Shown here: positions 1-9,689 of the stretch, one piece after another
Layout: each line of letters starts with the position of its first letter
Numbering within the stretch: the first letter of the stretch is position 1
NCBI RefSeq assembly: GCF_900638685.1
Contig: NZ_LR134533.1
Location: 992,001 to 1,056,000 of the forward strand
Source of the DNA: Neisseria weaveri
GTDB lineage: Bacteria > Pseudomonadota > Gammaproteobacteria > Burkholderiales > Neisseriaceae
Direction: 5' to 3'
Length of the DNA stretch: 64,000 nt
The notes under the pieces: generated by a model
Told to the model about the DNA's origin: nothing
The model's database searches: none
Seen by the model: only the letters and a program-made list of their open reading frames with translations
Position numbers and translations under genes: made by a program

Positions 1-1092
1 ATTCAAACCCATCATCACCAGGTTAACCGGAACATTGCCCTCCAAGCCGGTTTGTGCCATCAAAGTATTCATGAAACTTTCTGGCTCGATACGGCTGGAC
101 TTAGGCTCGAACACCAAACGCACCGGATGTTGTCCGTCGCTTTCATCCCTTACCTTTTCAATCAGATCCAGCATCAATTTTTTCGTATTCAACTGATCCT
201 GGCTCAATTGTTTTTTACCGGCTTTTGGCTTGGGGTTGGTTTGCTCTTCGATTTCCGACAAGATTTTTTGGGCACTGGTATTGGGCGGCAATTCCGACAC
301 CACCACGCGCCATTGGCCGCGTGCCAGCTTTTCAACCTCATAACGCGCTCTGACGCGCACACTACCCTTGCCGGTTTCATACATCTGCCGCAAATCCCCG
401 CCGGACGTAATAATCTGTCCGCCGCCGGCAAAATCCGGAGCAGGAACATACTGCATCAAATCAACAGTTTCCAAAGACGGCTTTTTCAGTAATGCAATGG
501 CAGCTTGGGTAACTTCATTTAAATTATGTGAAGGTATTTCCGTTGCCAAGCCTACGGCAATGCCGGATGCTCCGTTCAATAACACCATAGGCAAACGCGC
601 AGGCAATGACACGGGTTCTGTAAATGCACCGTCATAGTTAGGTGCAAAATCCACCGTACCCATATTGATTTCAGACAACAGCAACTCGGCAATCGGCGTC
701 AAACGTGCTTCGGTGTAACGCATAGCAGCTGCCCCGTCTCCGTCTCGCGAACCAAAATTACCGATACCGTCGATTAACGGATAACGCAAAGTGAAATCCT
801 GCGCCATACGCACCATCGCTTCATAAGCGGAACTGTCGCCATGAGGATGGTACTTACCGAGAATTTCCCCCACAACACGCGCAGATTTAACCGGCTTCGC
901 CCCCGAAACCAAGCCCATATCACGCATCGCATACAAAATACGGCGCTGAACCGGCTTTTGGCCGTCTGAAACTTCGGGCAAGGCTCTTCCCTTAACCACG
1001 CTCATGGCATATTCCAAATACGCGCGCTCCGCGTACTGCCCCAATATCAAACAGTCATTGCCGTTTACCTGCGTTGAAATCTCGTTATCCAT
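1..1092 (-). CDS. parC: DNA topoisomerase IV subunit A (ParC), N-terminal part; gene runs off the left edge
   Basis: Catalytic subunit of topoisomerase IV, which decatenates daughter chromosomes. Reading the minus strand from the ATG at 1092 gives about 364 residues with no stop before the window edge. The quinolone-resistance region reads [12 protein letters not shown], with Asp86, Ser87, Ser88 and Glu91 all in the sensitive state (gonococcal numbering fits directly). The active-site tyrosine lies in AAMRYTEAR at about residue 126. It follows ftsZ on the same strand after 148 bases that hold a hairpin terminator, so it is probably a separate unit. A DUS is embedded in frame in the early coding region. 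The C-terminal domain is outside the window. Confidence 0.96.
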   Translation of the reverse strand, partial: MDNEISTQVNGNDCLILGQYAERAYLEYAMSVVKGRALPEVSDGQKPVQRRILYAMRDMGLVSGAKPVKSARVVGEILGKYHPHGDSSAYEAMVRMAQDFTLRYPLIDGIGNFGSRDGDGAAAMRYTEARLTPIAELLLSEINMGTVDFAPNYDGAFTEPVSLPARLPMVLLNGASGIAVGLATEIPSHNLNEVTQAAIALLKKPSLETVDLMQYVPAPDFAGGGQIITSGGDLRQMYETGKGSVRVRARYEVEKLARGQWRVVVSELPPNTSAQKILSEIEEQTNPKPKAGKKQLSQDQLNTKKLMLDLIEKVRDESDGQHPVRLVFEPKSSRIEPESFMNTLMAQTGLEGNVPVNLVMMGLN

Positions 1093-1194
1093 AAATACAG
1101 TTATTTCCCAATGTGCCCTGCATTGTAAAGCAATTTACCCCTTTTCGCTTCCCTGCATACACAATGCATATTAATTTTCAGACGGCCTCAATGT

Positions 1195-1222
1195 AAAACG
1201 GCCTGCACTTTCTATGCAGGCC
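1195..1222 (-). terminator. Rho-independent terminator after ftsZ
   Basis: On the minus strand GGCCTGCA and TGCAGGCC form an 8-bp GC-rich stem with a 7-base loop, followed by GTTTTAC. It lies 19 bases past the ftsZ stop and probably ends the dcw operon. A DUS sits immediately downstream. Confidence 0.7.
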
Positions 1223-1240
1223 GGTATCGAAACCTAAGCT

Positions 1241-2392
1241 TTAGTCTTGCTGTCTGCGCAACACTGCCGGAATTTCAAAATCATCTAAAACAGACTGGTT
1301 GGAAAAATCAGAAGCAGTCAGATTCATGCTGCGCGAACCGCGTCCGGAAACCAGCAAGCCTTCCAAACCAGGAGAACGTTCAACATCCAATACACGACCA
1401 GAACGGATATGAGACTGCACTCCACCATGCTCTTTCAAACCGGTGGCAATAATCGTAACCCGGATAGCATCTTCTTCCATGTTTTCATCTTCAGCCGTTC
1501 CGTATTTACGTTCGGCATCCGGATGGGCGTATTCATCCACCACTCTCATAATTTCACGGTATTCAGACATTTTCAAGCAACCCGGAGCAGTAGTGATGTT
1601 TACCAAAACACCGCGCGCACCGTCCAATGTCACATCATCCAACAGAGGACTGGAAATGGCATTTTCTGTAGCCAGGCGCGCACGGTCGATACCTTGCGCA
1701 AAACCCGAGCCCATCATGGCCATACCCATAATACCCATCACATTACGTACGTCGGCAAAGTCCAGGTTAATGAAACCGGGGCGGGTAACCACCTCGGAAA
1801 TGCCGGCTACCGCATCACGCAACACGTTATCAGCGGCACGGAATGCTTCGCGAACAGTTACATCTTCGCCTAAAGCCGTCATTAATTTATCGTTCGGAAT
1901 CACAATCAGGGAATCCACTTGGCTCTTCAAGTGATCCAAGCCTTCCTGAGCAATACTGATACGTTTTCCTTCATGGCTGAAAGGACGGGTTACAACGGCC
2001 ACAGTCAAAATACCCAACTCTTTGGCAATCTCAGCCACAACCGGCGCTGCACCGGTACCCGTACCGCCACCCATGCCAGTCGTAATAAACAGCATATTTG
2101 CACCACGAATCGCTTCTGCAATAGTTTCACGTTCTTCTTGTGCAGCAGCACGACCGATTTCCGGGTTCGCACCTGCGCCCAAGCCTTTGGTCAGGTTGGT
2201 ACCCAACTGAATGCGTTTTGTCGCACTATTTTTGCTCAAAGACTGTGCATCAGTATTCGCACTGATAAATTCAACACCTTGAACAGTGTTTTCAATCATA
2301 TTGTTGATGGCATTGCAACCGCCGCCGCCGATACCGATAACCTTAATTACCGCAGGGCTTGCGGCGGGTTCCAAATCATAAACCAATTCCAT
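1241..2392 (-). CDS. ftsZ: Cell division GTPase FtsZ
   Basis: Tubulin homologue that polymerises into the cytokinetic ring. The 383-residue product has the nucleotide-binding GGGTGTG signature at residues 108-114, the catalytic T7 loop NLDFAD at about 209-214, and a C-terminal conserved peptide (FEIPAVLRRQ) that in this family binds FtsA and other partners. Length matches neisserial FtsZ. It is the last dcw gene, 115 bases after ftsA and followed by a terminator. That spacer is AT-rich and could hold an internal promoter, but none stands out. Confidence 0.98.
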   Translation of the reverse strand: MELVYDLEPAASPAVIKVIGIGGGGCNAINNMIENTVQGVEFISANTDAQSLSKNSATKRIQLGTNLTKGLGAGANPEIGRAAAQEERETIAEAIRGANMLFITTGMGGGTGTGAAPVVAEIAKELGILTVAVVTRPFSHEGKRISIAQEGLDHLKSQVDSLIVIPNDKLMTALGEDVTVREAFRAADNVLRDAVAGISEVVTRPGFINLDFADVRNVMGIMGMAMMGSGFAQGIDRARLATENAISSPLLDDVTLDGARGVLVNITTAPGCLKMSEYREIMRVVDEYAHPDAERKYGTAEDENMEEDAIRVTIIATGLKEHGGVQSHIRSGRVLDVERSPGLEGLLVSGRGSRSMNLTASDFSNQSVLDDFEIPAVLRRQQD

Positions 2393-2507
2393 GAACTACT
2401 CCTCTGCGCCCTGCGAAGTACGGGCAAATTAACTCAATTTCCAGCCTTATATTATATAAGATGCGTGAAACCGCTGGCAAAAACCTTCTTACAACTTTAC
2501 GTTTATT

Positions 2508-3743
2508 TTAAAATGTATTTCTCAACCACTCTGTAATTCTTGCCAACAGGCTTTCCTTGCGCTCTTTCATGACGATTGCACTACCTGAAGAATTACCGTC
2601 GACATCACCGCAAGCAGTTTGCAGCAAACCGATCACAGTTGCATATCTCGGATTCCGGATGCGCTCCGAAACACCTGCCATTTCCTGAGGAACACCGATA
2701 CGCGCCGGCAAACCGAACACATCTTCGGCCAATTCCACAATACCCGTCAGCAACGAGGCGCCACCGGTCAAGACCACTCCCGAAGTCAACACATCTTCCG
2801 GAAAGCCCGAACGACGCAATTCATTAAGCGTCAATTCCAAAATTTCTTCCACACGCGGACCGATAACACTGGCCAATACCCGGCGTGAAATCTGACGAGG
2901 CTGACGATCACCGACGCTCGGCACTTCCACCATTTCGTCCAAACCGTCCAAAGTCGGAATAGCCGCACCGTGATTGATCTTAATATACTCGGCCGCATTA
3001 TGCGGAGTACGCAATGCTTGGGCCAAATCTTTGGTAATCAAATCTCCGGCCACGGGAATCACGGCAGTATGGCGGATGGCACCGTTGGTATAAACGGCGA
3101 TATCTGTCGTACCGCCACCGATATCGATCACGCACACGCCCAAATCTTTTTCATCTTCTGTTAAGACGGCCTGACCGCTGGCCAGCGGCTGCAGCATGAT
3201 TTGATCCATTTCCAAGCCGCAGCGTTCCACGCACTTATTAATGTTCTGCAAAGCAGTCATCGCGCCGGTAATAATATGAACGCGCGTATCCAACCGCACA
3301 CCGCTCATACCGATGGGCTCTTTCACGCCCGGTTGATTATCAATGATATATTCTTGAACAACGGTATGCAAAATATTGTGGTCAGGCGGAATATTCACGG
3401 CCTTAGCGGTTTCAATCGCACGGTCGATATCCGCTTGCGAAACTTCGCCGTCTTTGATTTTTACCACACCTTGAGAATTGAAACTGCGGATATGGTTGCC
3501 CGCAATACCGGTTGTCACGCTTTCGATTCTGCAATCCGCCATCAATTCGGCTTCATTAACCGCTTGTTTGATAGCTTGAGCAGTTGCATCAATATTGGTC
3601 ACCATGCCGGCTTTCAAACCGCGCGAAGGTGCCTGTCCCAAGCCGACGATATGAATTTCGTTGTCTTCCTGCACCTCGCCGATTAAGGCGATAACCTTGG
3701 AAGTGCCGATATCCAATGCACTGATATATTTACCTTTTACCAT
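2508..3743 (-). CDS. ftsA: Cell division protein FtsA
   Basis: Actin-fold ATPase that tethers FtsZ filaments to the inner membrane and recruits later divisome proteins. The 411-residue product starts with the phosphate-1 motif ALDIGTSKV and contains the phosphate-2 motif VIDIGGGTTDIAVY and an adenosine motif around VLTGGASLLTG. The C-terminus (ESLLARITEWLRNTF) is a typical amphipathic membrane-targeting helix. It lies 43 bases downstream of ftsQ in the dcw operon. Confidence 0.97.
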   Translation of the reverse strand: MVKGKYISALDIGTSKVIALIGEVQEDNEIHIVGLGQAPSRGLKAGMVTNIDATAQAIKQAVNEAELMADCRIESVTTGIAGNHIRSFNSQGVVKIKDGEVSQADIDRAIETAKAVNIPPDHNILHTVVQEYIIDNQPGVKEPIGMSGVRLDTRVHIITGAMTALQNINKCVERCGLEMDQIMLQPLASGQAVLTEDEKDLGVCVIDIGGGTTDIAVYTNGAIRHTAVIPVAGDLITKDLAQALRTPHNAAEYIKINHGAAIPTLDGLDEMVEVPSVGDRQPRQISRRVLASVIGPRVEEILELTLNELRRSGFPEDVLTSGVVLTGGASLLTGIVELAEDVFGLPARIGVPQEMAGVSERIRNPRYATVIGLLQTACGDVDGNSSGSAIVMKERKESLLARITEWLRNTF

Positions 3744-3786
3744 GCTATCCCATTCATTTTCATATTACTGTGAACTTTATTCTGCA

Positions 3787-4527
3787 TCATTCATCCGAAT
3801 GATTTTCAGACGGCATTCCTTCTCCGGCCTGCTGCGGACGGTAACGCACTGAAAAACCGTCTTTATAACGCATATCGACATATTCCAAGCGTTCTTTGTT
3901 CTGACGCAGTACCGAAGGCCAAACCTGTACAAACCGCTCCAAGCGCTCTACTTCGTCTGTGCGTCCCAAGCGTATGACCAAACCGCTTTCCAAAACCAAC
4001 GACCATGCCGAACGTGGCGTATGCTGTAACTCGGCAATTTTCAGCCCCAACGGCTTCAAAGTGGTTTGAAACAGGTGGTAATGGCGCACCATATCTCCTG
4101 CCGATTCACTGTTGCCTTCAAAACGGGGAAAGTGCTCATCTGTCGGTGCTTGAAAAATCTTACCTTGCTCGTCAACCAAACCGGATTTATTCCAACGCGC
4201 TACCGGAACATGTTCTTCCAAAATAATTTCCACCGTATCCGGCAGACGGCGGCGGACCAATGCGCTCTGAATCCACGGCAAACTTTGAAATGCTTCTTGC
4301 GCGCCGTTCAAATCTGCCTTAAAAATATTTCCGCGAATATATTTCTGCGCAATCGTCTGCAGCTGCTTGCTGCCGACCCTCTGCAAATCTCCCTCGATTT
4401 TAACCTGCTTGATCGGAAAATAAGGCGAGTTATATAACCACACACCGCCTGCCGACAGCAATATCAAAACCGTCAGCAGCTTCAACCAACCGATCATGCG
4501 CGCCATAGCGCTTGCATTATCCCACAT
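3787..4527 (-). CDS. ftsQ: Cell division protein FtsQ
   Basis: Bitopic inner-membrane protein linking the early and late divisome through FtsB/FtsL. The 246-residue product has a short cytoplasmic N-terminus, one transmembrane helix (about residues 13-32), a POTRA domain (from PIKQVKIEGDL to the SALVRRRLPDTVEIILEEH segment) and a beta domain. Its start overlaps the end of ddl by 11 bases, so the two are probably translationally coupled. The C-terminal tail encodes a DUS in frame. Confidence 0.95.
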   Translation of the reverse strand: MWDNASAMARMIGWLKLLTVLILLSAGGVWLYNSPYFPIKQVKIEGDLQRVGSKQLQTIAQKYIRGNIFKADLNGAQEAFQSLPWIQSALVRRRLPDTVEIILEEHVPVARWNKSGLVDEQGKIFQAPTDEHFPRFEGNSESAGDMVRHYHLFQTTLKPLGLKIAELQHTPRSAWSLVLESGLVIRLGRTDEVERLERFVQVWPSVLRQNKERLEYVDMRYKDGFSVRYRPQQAGEGMPSENHSDE

Positions 4528-5428
4528 GAGCTGTCTTTAAAATCTCTAAACACAAATCTGCAAAGCCCATACCGGTAACGGCGGCGGATTTAGGCACCAG
4601 GCTGTGACTGGTCATACCGGGCAGCGTATTGATCTCCAAAAGATAGAGCTTGCCGTTTTCATCTTTCAGAAAATCCATTCTTGAGCATCCCTCCGCACCG
4701 ATGGCTTCAGCACCTCTGGCTGCCAAATCGCGCATCAAGGCTTCATCCGCTTCGTTCAAATCCGAAGGACACTGATACACGGTGTCGTTACGGTTATACT
4801 TGGCTTCGTAATCATAAAATTCCGTTGCCGGGATAATGCGGATGCTGGGCATGCCTTTGCCGTGCAACACCGGACAGGAGTATTCGCCGCCGCCGACAAA
4901 CCGCTCGGCAATCACTTCACCTTGCAAATGCTTCAATTCCTCGTAAACGGCTTTCAGACGGCCCGGTTCTTTAACTTTAACCACACCGACACTGCTGCCT
5001 TCCGCAGCAGGTTTGACAAACATCGGCAATCCCAGTTTCTTTTCCACCGCCTCAAAATCGCTGTCATCACGTAAAACGGCAAATTCCGGAACAGGCAGCC
5101 CCAAGGCTTGCCAAATCAATTTACAGCGGTATTTGTCCATACCGATGGCAGAAGCGGCAACTTTGCTTCCGGTATAGGGAATGCCCAGCAACTCAAGCGC
5201 ACCTTGAACCGCACCGTCTTCACCGTATGTTCCGTGCAATATATTAAAGGCCGTCTGAAAACCTTGTGTTTTCAATTCACTTAACGGCATTTCTTTAGGG
5301 TCAAAGGCATGGGCGTCAACACCTTTGCTTCTCAAAGCTTCGACAATGGCGGCACCGCTTGCCAACGACACCTCGCGCTCGCTGGAGAAACCGCCCATTA
5401 ATACTGCTACTTTGCCAAAATCGTTCAT
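4517..5428 (-). CDS. ddl: D-alanine--D-alanine ligase
   Basis: ATP-grasp ligase that makes the D-Ala-D-Ala dipeptide added by MurF. I chose the ATG at 5428 (MNDFGKVAVLMGG), which is preceded by a purine-rich AAGAAAGAAG. The longer open frame (to 5464) begins with MRPSEK, which is just a translated DUS. From 5428 the product is 303 residues, the normal DdlB length, with the Ser-Glu-Arg (SSEREVSL), PAAEGSSVGVVKV and LEINTLPGMTSHS motifs of the ATP-grasp fold. It is 57 bases from murC, and that gap contains the DUS. Confidence 0.97.
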   Translation of the reverse strand: MNDFGKVAVLMGGFSSEREVSLASGAAIVEALRSKGVDAHAFDPKEMPLSELKTQGFQTAFNILHGTYGEDGAVQGALELLGIPYTGSKVAASAIGMDKYRCKLIWQALGLPVPEFAVLRDDSDFEAVEKKLGLPMFVKPAAEGSSVGVVKVKEPGRLKAVYEELKHLQGEVIAERFVGGGEYSCPVLHGKGMPSIRIIPATEFYDYEAKYNRNDTVYQCPSDLNEADEALMRDLAARGAEAIGAEGCSRMDFLKDENGKLYLLEINTLPGMTSHSLVPKSAAVTGMGFADLCLEILKTAHVG

Positions 5429-5485
5429 TTTAAAATACTTCTTTCTTTTTTCAGACGGCCTCAAACTGAAAGGCCCTCTGTTTCA

Positions 5486-6886
5486 TTATGGTTTTTGGCA
5501 CAAATCAACCAAAGCCTGAGGCACTTTGTTAATACTGCCCGCCCCCATAGTCAGCAACACATCACCGTCCTGCAAAACATTCAACAAAGTTTGCGGCAAC
5601 GCATTGACATCTTCGCAATAAATCGGCTCAAGCTTGCCCAGCACACGGATGGCACGCGTCAATGCGCGCGAATCGGCAACATTAATCGGTTCTTCACCGG
5701 CGGCATAAACCTCAGTCAACACCACACTGTCGGCCGTGCTCAACACTTTAACGAAGTCTTCAAACAAATCGCGGGTTCGGGTGTAGCGGTGCGGCTGGAA
5801 TGCCAATACCAAACGGTTATCGGGATATGCGCCTCTGGCTGCCGATAAAGTTGCTTCCATTTCAGCAGGATGATGACCGTAATCGTCGATCAGTAAAGCC
5901 TTGCCGCCTGAAGGTAAAGACAGTTCGCCGTAAGACTGGAAACGTCTGCCCACCCCGGCAAATCCTGCCAATCCCTGTTGGATGGCTTCAACCGAAGCCC
6001 CTACTTCCAAGGCCACGCCGATTGCAGCCAACGCATTCAACACATTATGACGGCCGGGCATATTCAAACGCACTTCAAACGGCTCGAGGCTGCCGTCTTT
6101 CACATGAACGGTAAACCACATTTGTGCACCGTTGGCACGGACATCGGAAGCATAAATATCGGCCGAATCGTCCAAGCCGTAAGTGGCAAAAGGCTTGCTG
6201 ATGCGCGGTACAATCGCCCTCACATGTTCGCTGTCGATACAGAGAAATGCTTTACCGTAAAAAGGCATACGGTGGATAAAGGTTACAAACGCCTGATGCA
6301 GCTTTTCAACGCTGTGGTCGTAGGTGTCCATGTGGTCGGTATCGATATTGGTTACAACCGACATGATGGGCGTTAAGTGCAAGAAAGAAGCGTCCGATTC
6401 GTCGGCTTCGGCAACGATATACTCACCCGTGCCCAAGCGCGCATTGGTACCGGCGGCAGTCAATTTACCGCCGATTACGAAAGTGGGATCCAAACCTGCG
6501 GCAGCCAAAATGGAAGCCGTCAAACTGGTCGTGGTGGTTTTACCGTGCGTACCGGCAATAGCAATGCCGTCTTTGAAGCGCATCAATTCTGCCAGCATCA
6601 ACGCTCGGGGAATAACGGGAATTTTTCTTTCACGCGCCGCAACCACTTCGGGATTGTCGGCCTTGACTGCAGTCGACGTAACCACAACATCCGCATCGGT
6701 TACATTCTCTGCGGCGTGTCCGTAATACACGCGGACACCCAATCCGCTCAAATGGCGGGTAACTGCGCTCTGCGCCTGATCGGAACCGGATACTTTAAAA
6801 TCTAAATTGTGCAAAACTTCGGCAATTCCGTTCATACCCGAACCGCCGATACCTACAAAATGAATATTGCGTACTCTGTTTTTCAT
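5486..6886 (-). CDS. murC: UDP-N-acetylmuramate--L-alanine ligase MurC
   Basis: Adds the first peptide residue, L-Ala, to UDP-MurNAc. The 466-residue product has the N-terminal Rossmann motif [10 protein letters not shown], the ATP-binding loop [10 protein letters not shown] at about 111-120 and the central HxxN region ([13 protein letters not shown]) of Mur ligases, at the usual length. It lies between murG (176 bases upstream) and ddl in the dcw operon. The murG-murC gap contains a DUS but no recognisable gene. Confidence 0.98.
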   Translation of the reverse strand: MKNRVRNIHFVGIGGSGMNGIAEVLHNLDFKVSGSDQAQSAVTRHLSGLGVRVYYGHAAENVTDADVVVTSTAVKADNPEVVAARERKIPVIPRALMLAELMRFKDGIAIAGTHGKTTTTSLTASILAAAGLDPTFVIGGKLTAAGTNARLGTGEYIVAEADESDASFLHLTPIMSVVTNIDTDHMDTYDHSVEKLHQAFVTFIHRMPFYGKAFLCIDSEHVRAIVPRISKPFATYGLDDSADIYASDVRANGAQMWFTVHVKDGSLEPFEVRLNMPGRHNVLNALAAIGVALEVGASVEAIQQGLAGFAGVGRRFQSYGELSLPSGGKALLIDDYGHHPAEMEATLSAARGAYPDNRLVLAFQPHRYTRTRDLFEDFVKVLSTADSVVLTEVYAAGEEPINVADSRALTRAIRVLGKLEPIYCEDVNALPQTLLNVLQDGDVLLTMGAGSINKVPQALVDLCQKP

Positions 6887-7061
6887 GATTTCTGTTCCGA
6901 TAAAATTATTGTTGTCCGCGCAAAAGCGTTATTGTAAAGGGCTGCAATAATATATACCACGATTTTAATGTAAAGGATTCCGCACGACACTGCGGCTACC
7001 CAAACGGCATCGAATATTTTTCAGACGGCCTGATTCAAATACTTAATATTGTTCTTTTTTC

Positions 7062-8129
7062 TCAAGAAACCGTATGCACAGCCGCTTCCGCAACATCCGA
7101 CGCGCTGTGCGGCAAAGCCAGCGTACGCGCGTTTTTCGCCCATTCCAAACACGTTTCGCGCGTCAACCCGCCCAAAACTTCAGACAGCTTTTCAGCCGTA
7201 AGCTGGGATTGCGGCAACAGCAAACCGGACTGCGAATGCACCATAAAACGCGCATTTGCAGTTTGATGATCGTCAACCGCATGGGGATACGGCACCAACA
7301 GCGCGCCCAAACCCGCCGCCGTCAACTCGGCAACCGTCAACGCTCCGGCACGGCAGATCACCAAATCGGCATCACGGTAAGCCGATACCATATCGTCGAT
7401 AAACTCGACACATTCGGCCTGCACGCCGAGCGAATCGTAATCCGCCTGCAAATTACCCAATTTGTTTCTACCCGACTGATGGTACACGGTCGGACGCTGC
7501 GCTTCCGGCAATAAAGCCAATGCCTGCGGCACAGTCTTATTTAAGATATCCGCGCCCAAGCTGCCGCCCATTACCAAGATTTTCAGACGGCCTTGTCTGC
7601 CGGCAAAGCGTTGTTCGGGCTCAGGCAGATTGGCAATGTCCGCACGCACGGGATTGCCGACCAAGCCGTCCGGATTATCAAACACTTGCGGAAACGCATA
7701 CAATACTCTGGCAGCCCAACGCGAAAGCTGCTTGTTGGCCAACCCGGCAATCGCATTCTGCTCATGAATCACAATCGGAATACCGGCGATTTTCGCCGCC
7801 ACGCCGCCGGGAAAAGTCACAAAACCGCCGAAACCGATTACACCGTCCACACGGTGCTTTTTGATGATTTTCAAAGCCGCCTGAACGGTTTTCCACAATG
7901 TAAACGGCAACATCAGCTTGCGCTTCCAACCGTTGCCGCGCACGCCTTTAATCGCCAGCGTTTCCAACAGAATATCGTGTTGCGGCACAATACGGGTTTC
8001 CATCGCCCCTTCGCTGCCCAACCAAATCACATGATGACCGCGTCCGCGCAGCGCTTCGGCAACCGCCAATGCCGGGAAAATATGCCCGCCGGTACCGCCT
8101 GCCATCAACATAAATGTTTTTCCGCCCAT
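7062..8129 (-). CDS. murG: Lipid II synthase MurG (GlcNAc transferase)
   Basis: Peripheral membrane glycosyltransferase that converts lipid I to lipid II. I place the start at ATG 8129 because GGAGG lies 9 bases upstream; a GTG at 8138 would add only three residues. The 355-residue product carries GGTGGH (11-16), IHEQNA (about 121-126) and a C-terminal GGSLGA loop, the signatures of the family (GT28). It starts 18 bases after the ftsW stop. A DUS is translated in frame (GRLKILVMGG) just before the GGSLGA loop. Confidence 0.97.
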   Translation of the reverse strand: MGGKTFMLMAGGTGGHIFPALAVAEALRGRGHHVIWLGSEGAMETRIVPQHDILLETLAIKGVRGNGWKRKLMLPFTLWKTVQAALKIIKKHRVDGVIGFGGFVTFPGGVAAKIAGIPIVIHEQNAIAGLANKQLSRWAARVLYAFPQVFDNPDGLVGNPVRADIANLPEPEQRFAGRQGRLKILVMGGSLGADILNKTVPQALALLPEAQRPTVYHQSGRNKLGNLQADYDSLGVQAECVEFIDDMVSAYRDADLVICRAGALTVAELTAAGLGALLVPYPHAVDDHQTANARFMVHSQSGLLLPQSQLTAEKLSEVLGGLTRETCLEWAKNARTLALPHSASDVAEAAVHTVS

Positions 8130-8147
8130 TCCGGCCACCCTCCAACT

Positions 8148-9302
8148 CTAGTCTTGAACCTTATAACCGCGCATTTTCAGGCGGTTTTCATAATCGACCC
8201 GCAGCAGCAGCGCTACCGCCAGCAACATCATCACCAAAGACGAACCGCCGTAGGACATCAACGGCAACGTCAAACCTTTGGTCGGCAGCATCCCGATATT
8301 CACACCGATATTGAAAAAACTCTGGATACCGATCCAAATACCGATGCCTTTTGCCACATACGCATTGAAACTCAACTCCAAATCCAAAGCCTGTTTGCCG
8401 ATGGAAAACGCACGCCAGACCAGCCAGCCATAACAAAATACCAGCATACTCAAGCCGAAAAAGCCGAATTCCTCGCCGACAATCGCCAAAATAAAGTCAG
8501 TATGCGCTTCAGGCAGATAAAAACGCTTCTCCAAGCTGGCACCCAAGCCGACACCGAACCACTCGCCGCGCGCAATCGCCATCAACGAATGGGTCAGTTG
8601 ATAACCCTTGCCCATCGGATCTTCCCAAGGATCCATAAACGCCGCCACCCTCGCCATACGGTAAGGCGCCATCACAATCAGGCCGGCCATCGTAACCAAA
8701 CCGAAGCAGATAATGGCAAAAAACCATTTCCACGGCAGGCCGGCCAAAAACAGCAGCCCCACCGCCACCACCGACACCACCACAAACGAACCGAAATCGG
8801 GCTGCAACATAATCAGCCCCAACCCGGCACCGACAGGCAGCGCAGGCCAAGCCACTTTTGACAGTTTCAACTGCGTCAACAGTTCCGCACGACGTGCGAA
8901 AAAGCTGGATAAATACAGGATGATCGCCAACTTAAACATTTCTGTCGGCTGCACATTGAACGCACCGAAACTCAGCCAACGCCGCGCGCCCTTAATGTCT
9001 TTGACCGCAAACAGCAAAACCGCAATCAGCATCAGCAGGCTGAACAGCAAAATAAACGGCGTCCATTTTTTCCACAACGCCATCGGAAACCTTGCCGCCA
9101 CCAAGCCGATAATGCTGCCGCCGGCCAAAAACATAGCTTGTTTTTTCAGAAAACCCCAATGGGAATCGTAAGAAATGGTTGCCGAATAAATCATCAGCAG
9201 GCTGAACGCAGACATCAGGATAACCATCCACAGCAAAGACTGGTCGTATTTCCAACCATCTTTCAGAATCTTACGGTCCAAAATTTTCGATTCGGTTATC
9301 AT
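8148..9302 (-). CDS. ftsW: SEDS peptidoglycan glycosyltransferase FtsW
   Basis: Polytopic inner-membrane lipid II polymerase that works with PBP2 (PenA) at the septum. The 384-residue product shows about ten hydrophobic segments, the SEDS motif EAHTDFILAIVGEEFGF and the C-terminal KGLTLPLMSYGGSS segment. The N-terminus (about 20 polar residues) is short. It is immediately upstream of murG and is separated from murD by 387 bases containing two DUS-pair hairpins, so transcription may partly end before it. Confidence 0.96.
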   Translation of the reverse strand: MITESKILDRKILKDGWKYDQSLLWMVILMSAFSLLMIYSATISYDSHWGFLKKQAMFLAGGSIIGLVAARFPMALWKKWTPFILLFSLLMLIAVLLFAVKDIKGARRWLSFGAFNVQPTEMFKLAIILYLSSFFARRAELLTQLKLSKVAWPALPVGAGLGLIMLQPDFGSFVVVSVVAVGLLFLAGLPWKWFFAIICFGLVTMAGLIVMAPYRMARVAAFMDPWEDPMGKGYQLTHSLMAIARGEWFGVGLGASLEKRFYLPEAHTDFILAIVGEEFGFFGLSMLVFCYGWLVWRAFSIGKQALDLELSFNAYVAKGIGIWIGIQSFFNIGVNIGMLPTKGLTLPLMSYGGSSLVMMLLAVALLLRVDYENRLKMRGYKVQD

Positions 9303-9474
9303 GACGTTTCTCTATTATTGTTTTGCGGTAATTGATCAAATGACTTCAATAAAATCAGACGGCCTCAAGCAATGTCGCCTGTACGCACGCAAGCATTAGC
9401 ACAAAACGGCCTGCACAACCGCTCTCTTTGCGCACAAACACATCAAAGCCGTGAAAATAGGGGTAAATCTTAAA

Positions 9475-9510
9475 TTTTCAGACGGCCTCAATCATAAGGC
9501 CGTCTGAAAA
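9475..9510. terminator. DUS inverted pair, hairpin between murD and ftsW
   Basis: TTTTCAGACGGCCT and AGGCCGTCTGAAAA face each other over an 8-base loop, giving a 14-bp stem with T-rich ends in both orientations. Such pairs act as terminators in Neisseria. Confidence 0.55.
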
Positions 9511-9650
9511 TGATCGGCAATTTCCATAAAAAGCAAGTTATGCCCGTCGTTTATGCCATCATAGCGCAAATTGCCGCAACAGATAGCAGACTTATCTTTG
9601 GTTTACGGCAATAAACTTATCTTGGCACAATGCAGCCTTCACATCATAAT

Positions 9651-9686
9651 TTCAGACGGCCTATATGGCTTGAGGCCGTCTGAAAA
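9651..9686. terminator. DUS inverted pair just after murD
   Basis: TTCAGACGGCCT and AGGCCGTCTGAA flank a 12-base loop just past the murD stop (9690), with a run of T on the minus strand. It probably terminates some murD transcripts within the dcw operon. Confidence 0.6.
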
Positions 9687-9689
9687 ACC

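Larger units (their letters stand above)
9303..9689. other. Gene-free spacer between murD and ftsW rich in DUS
   Basis: 387 bases with no credible open frame on either strand. It contains a single DUS near 9357, an inverted DUS pair at 9475-9510 and another at 9651-9686. Both pairs can fold as stem-loops with flanking A/T runs. It is the longest gap in the dcw cluster and the likeliest place for partial termination and an internal promoter for ftsW. Confidence 0.6.

Noticed and set aside
7593..8861. A 422-codon plus-strand frame
   Set aside because: Antisense to murG and ftsW, His/Arg/Gln-rich, no motif; shadow of real genes.
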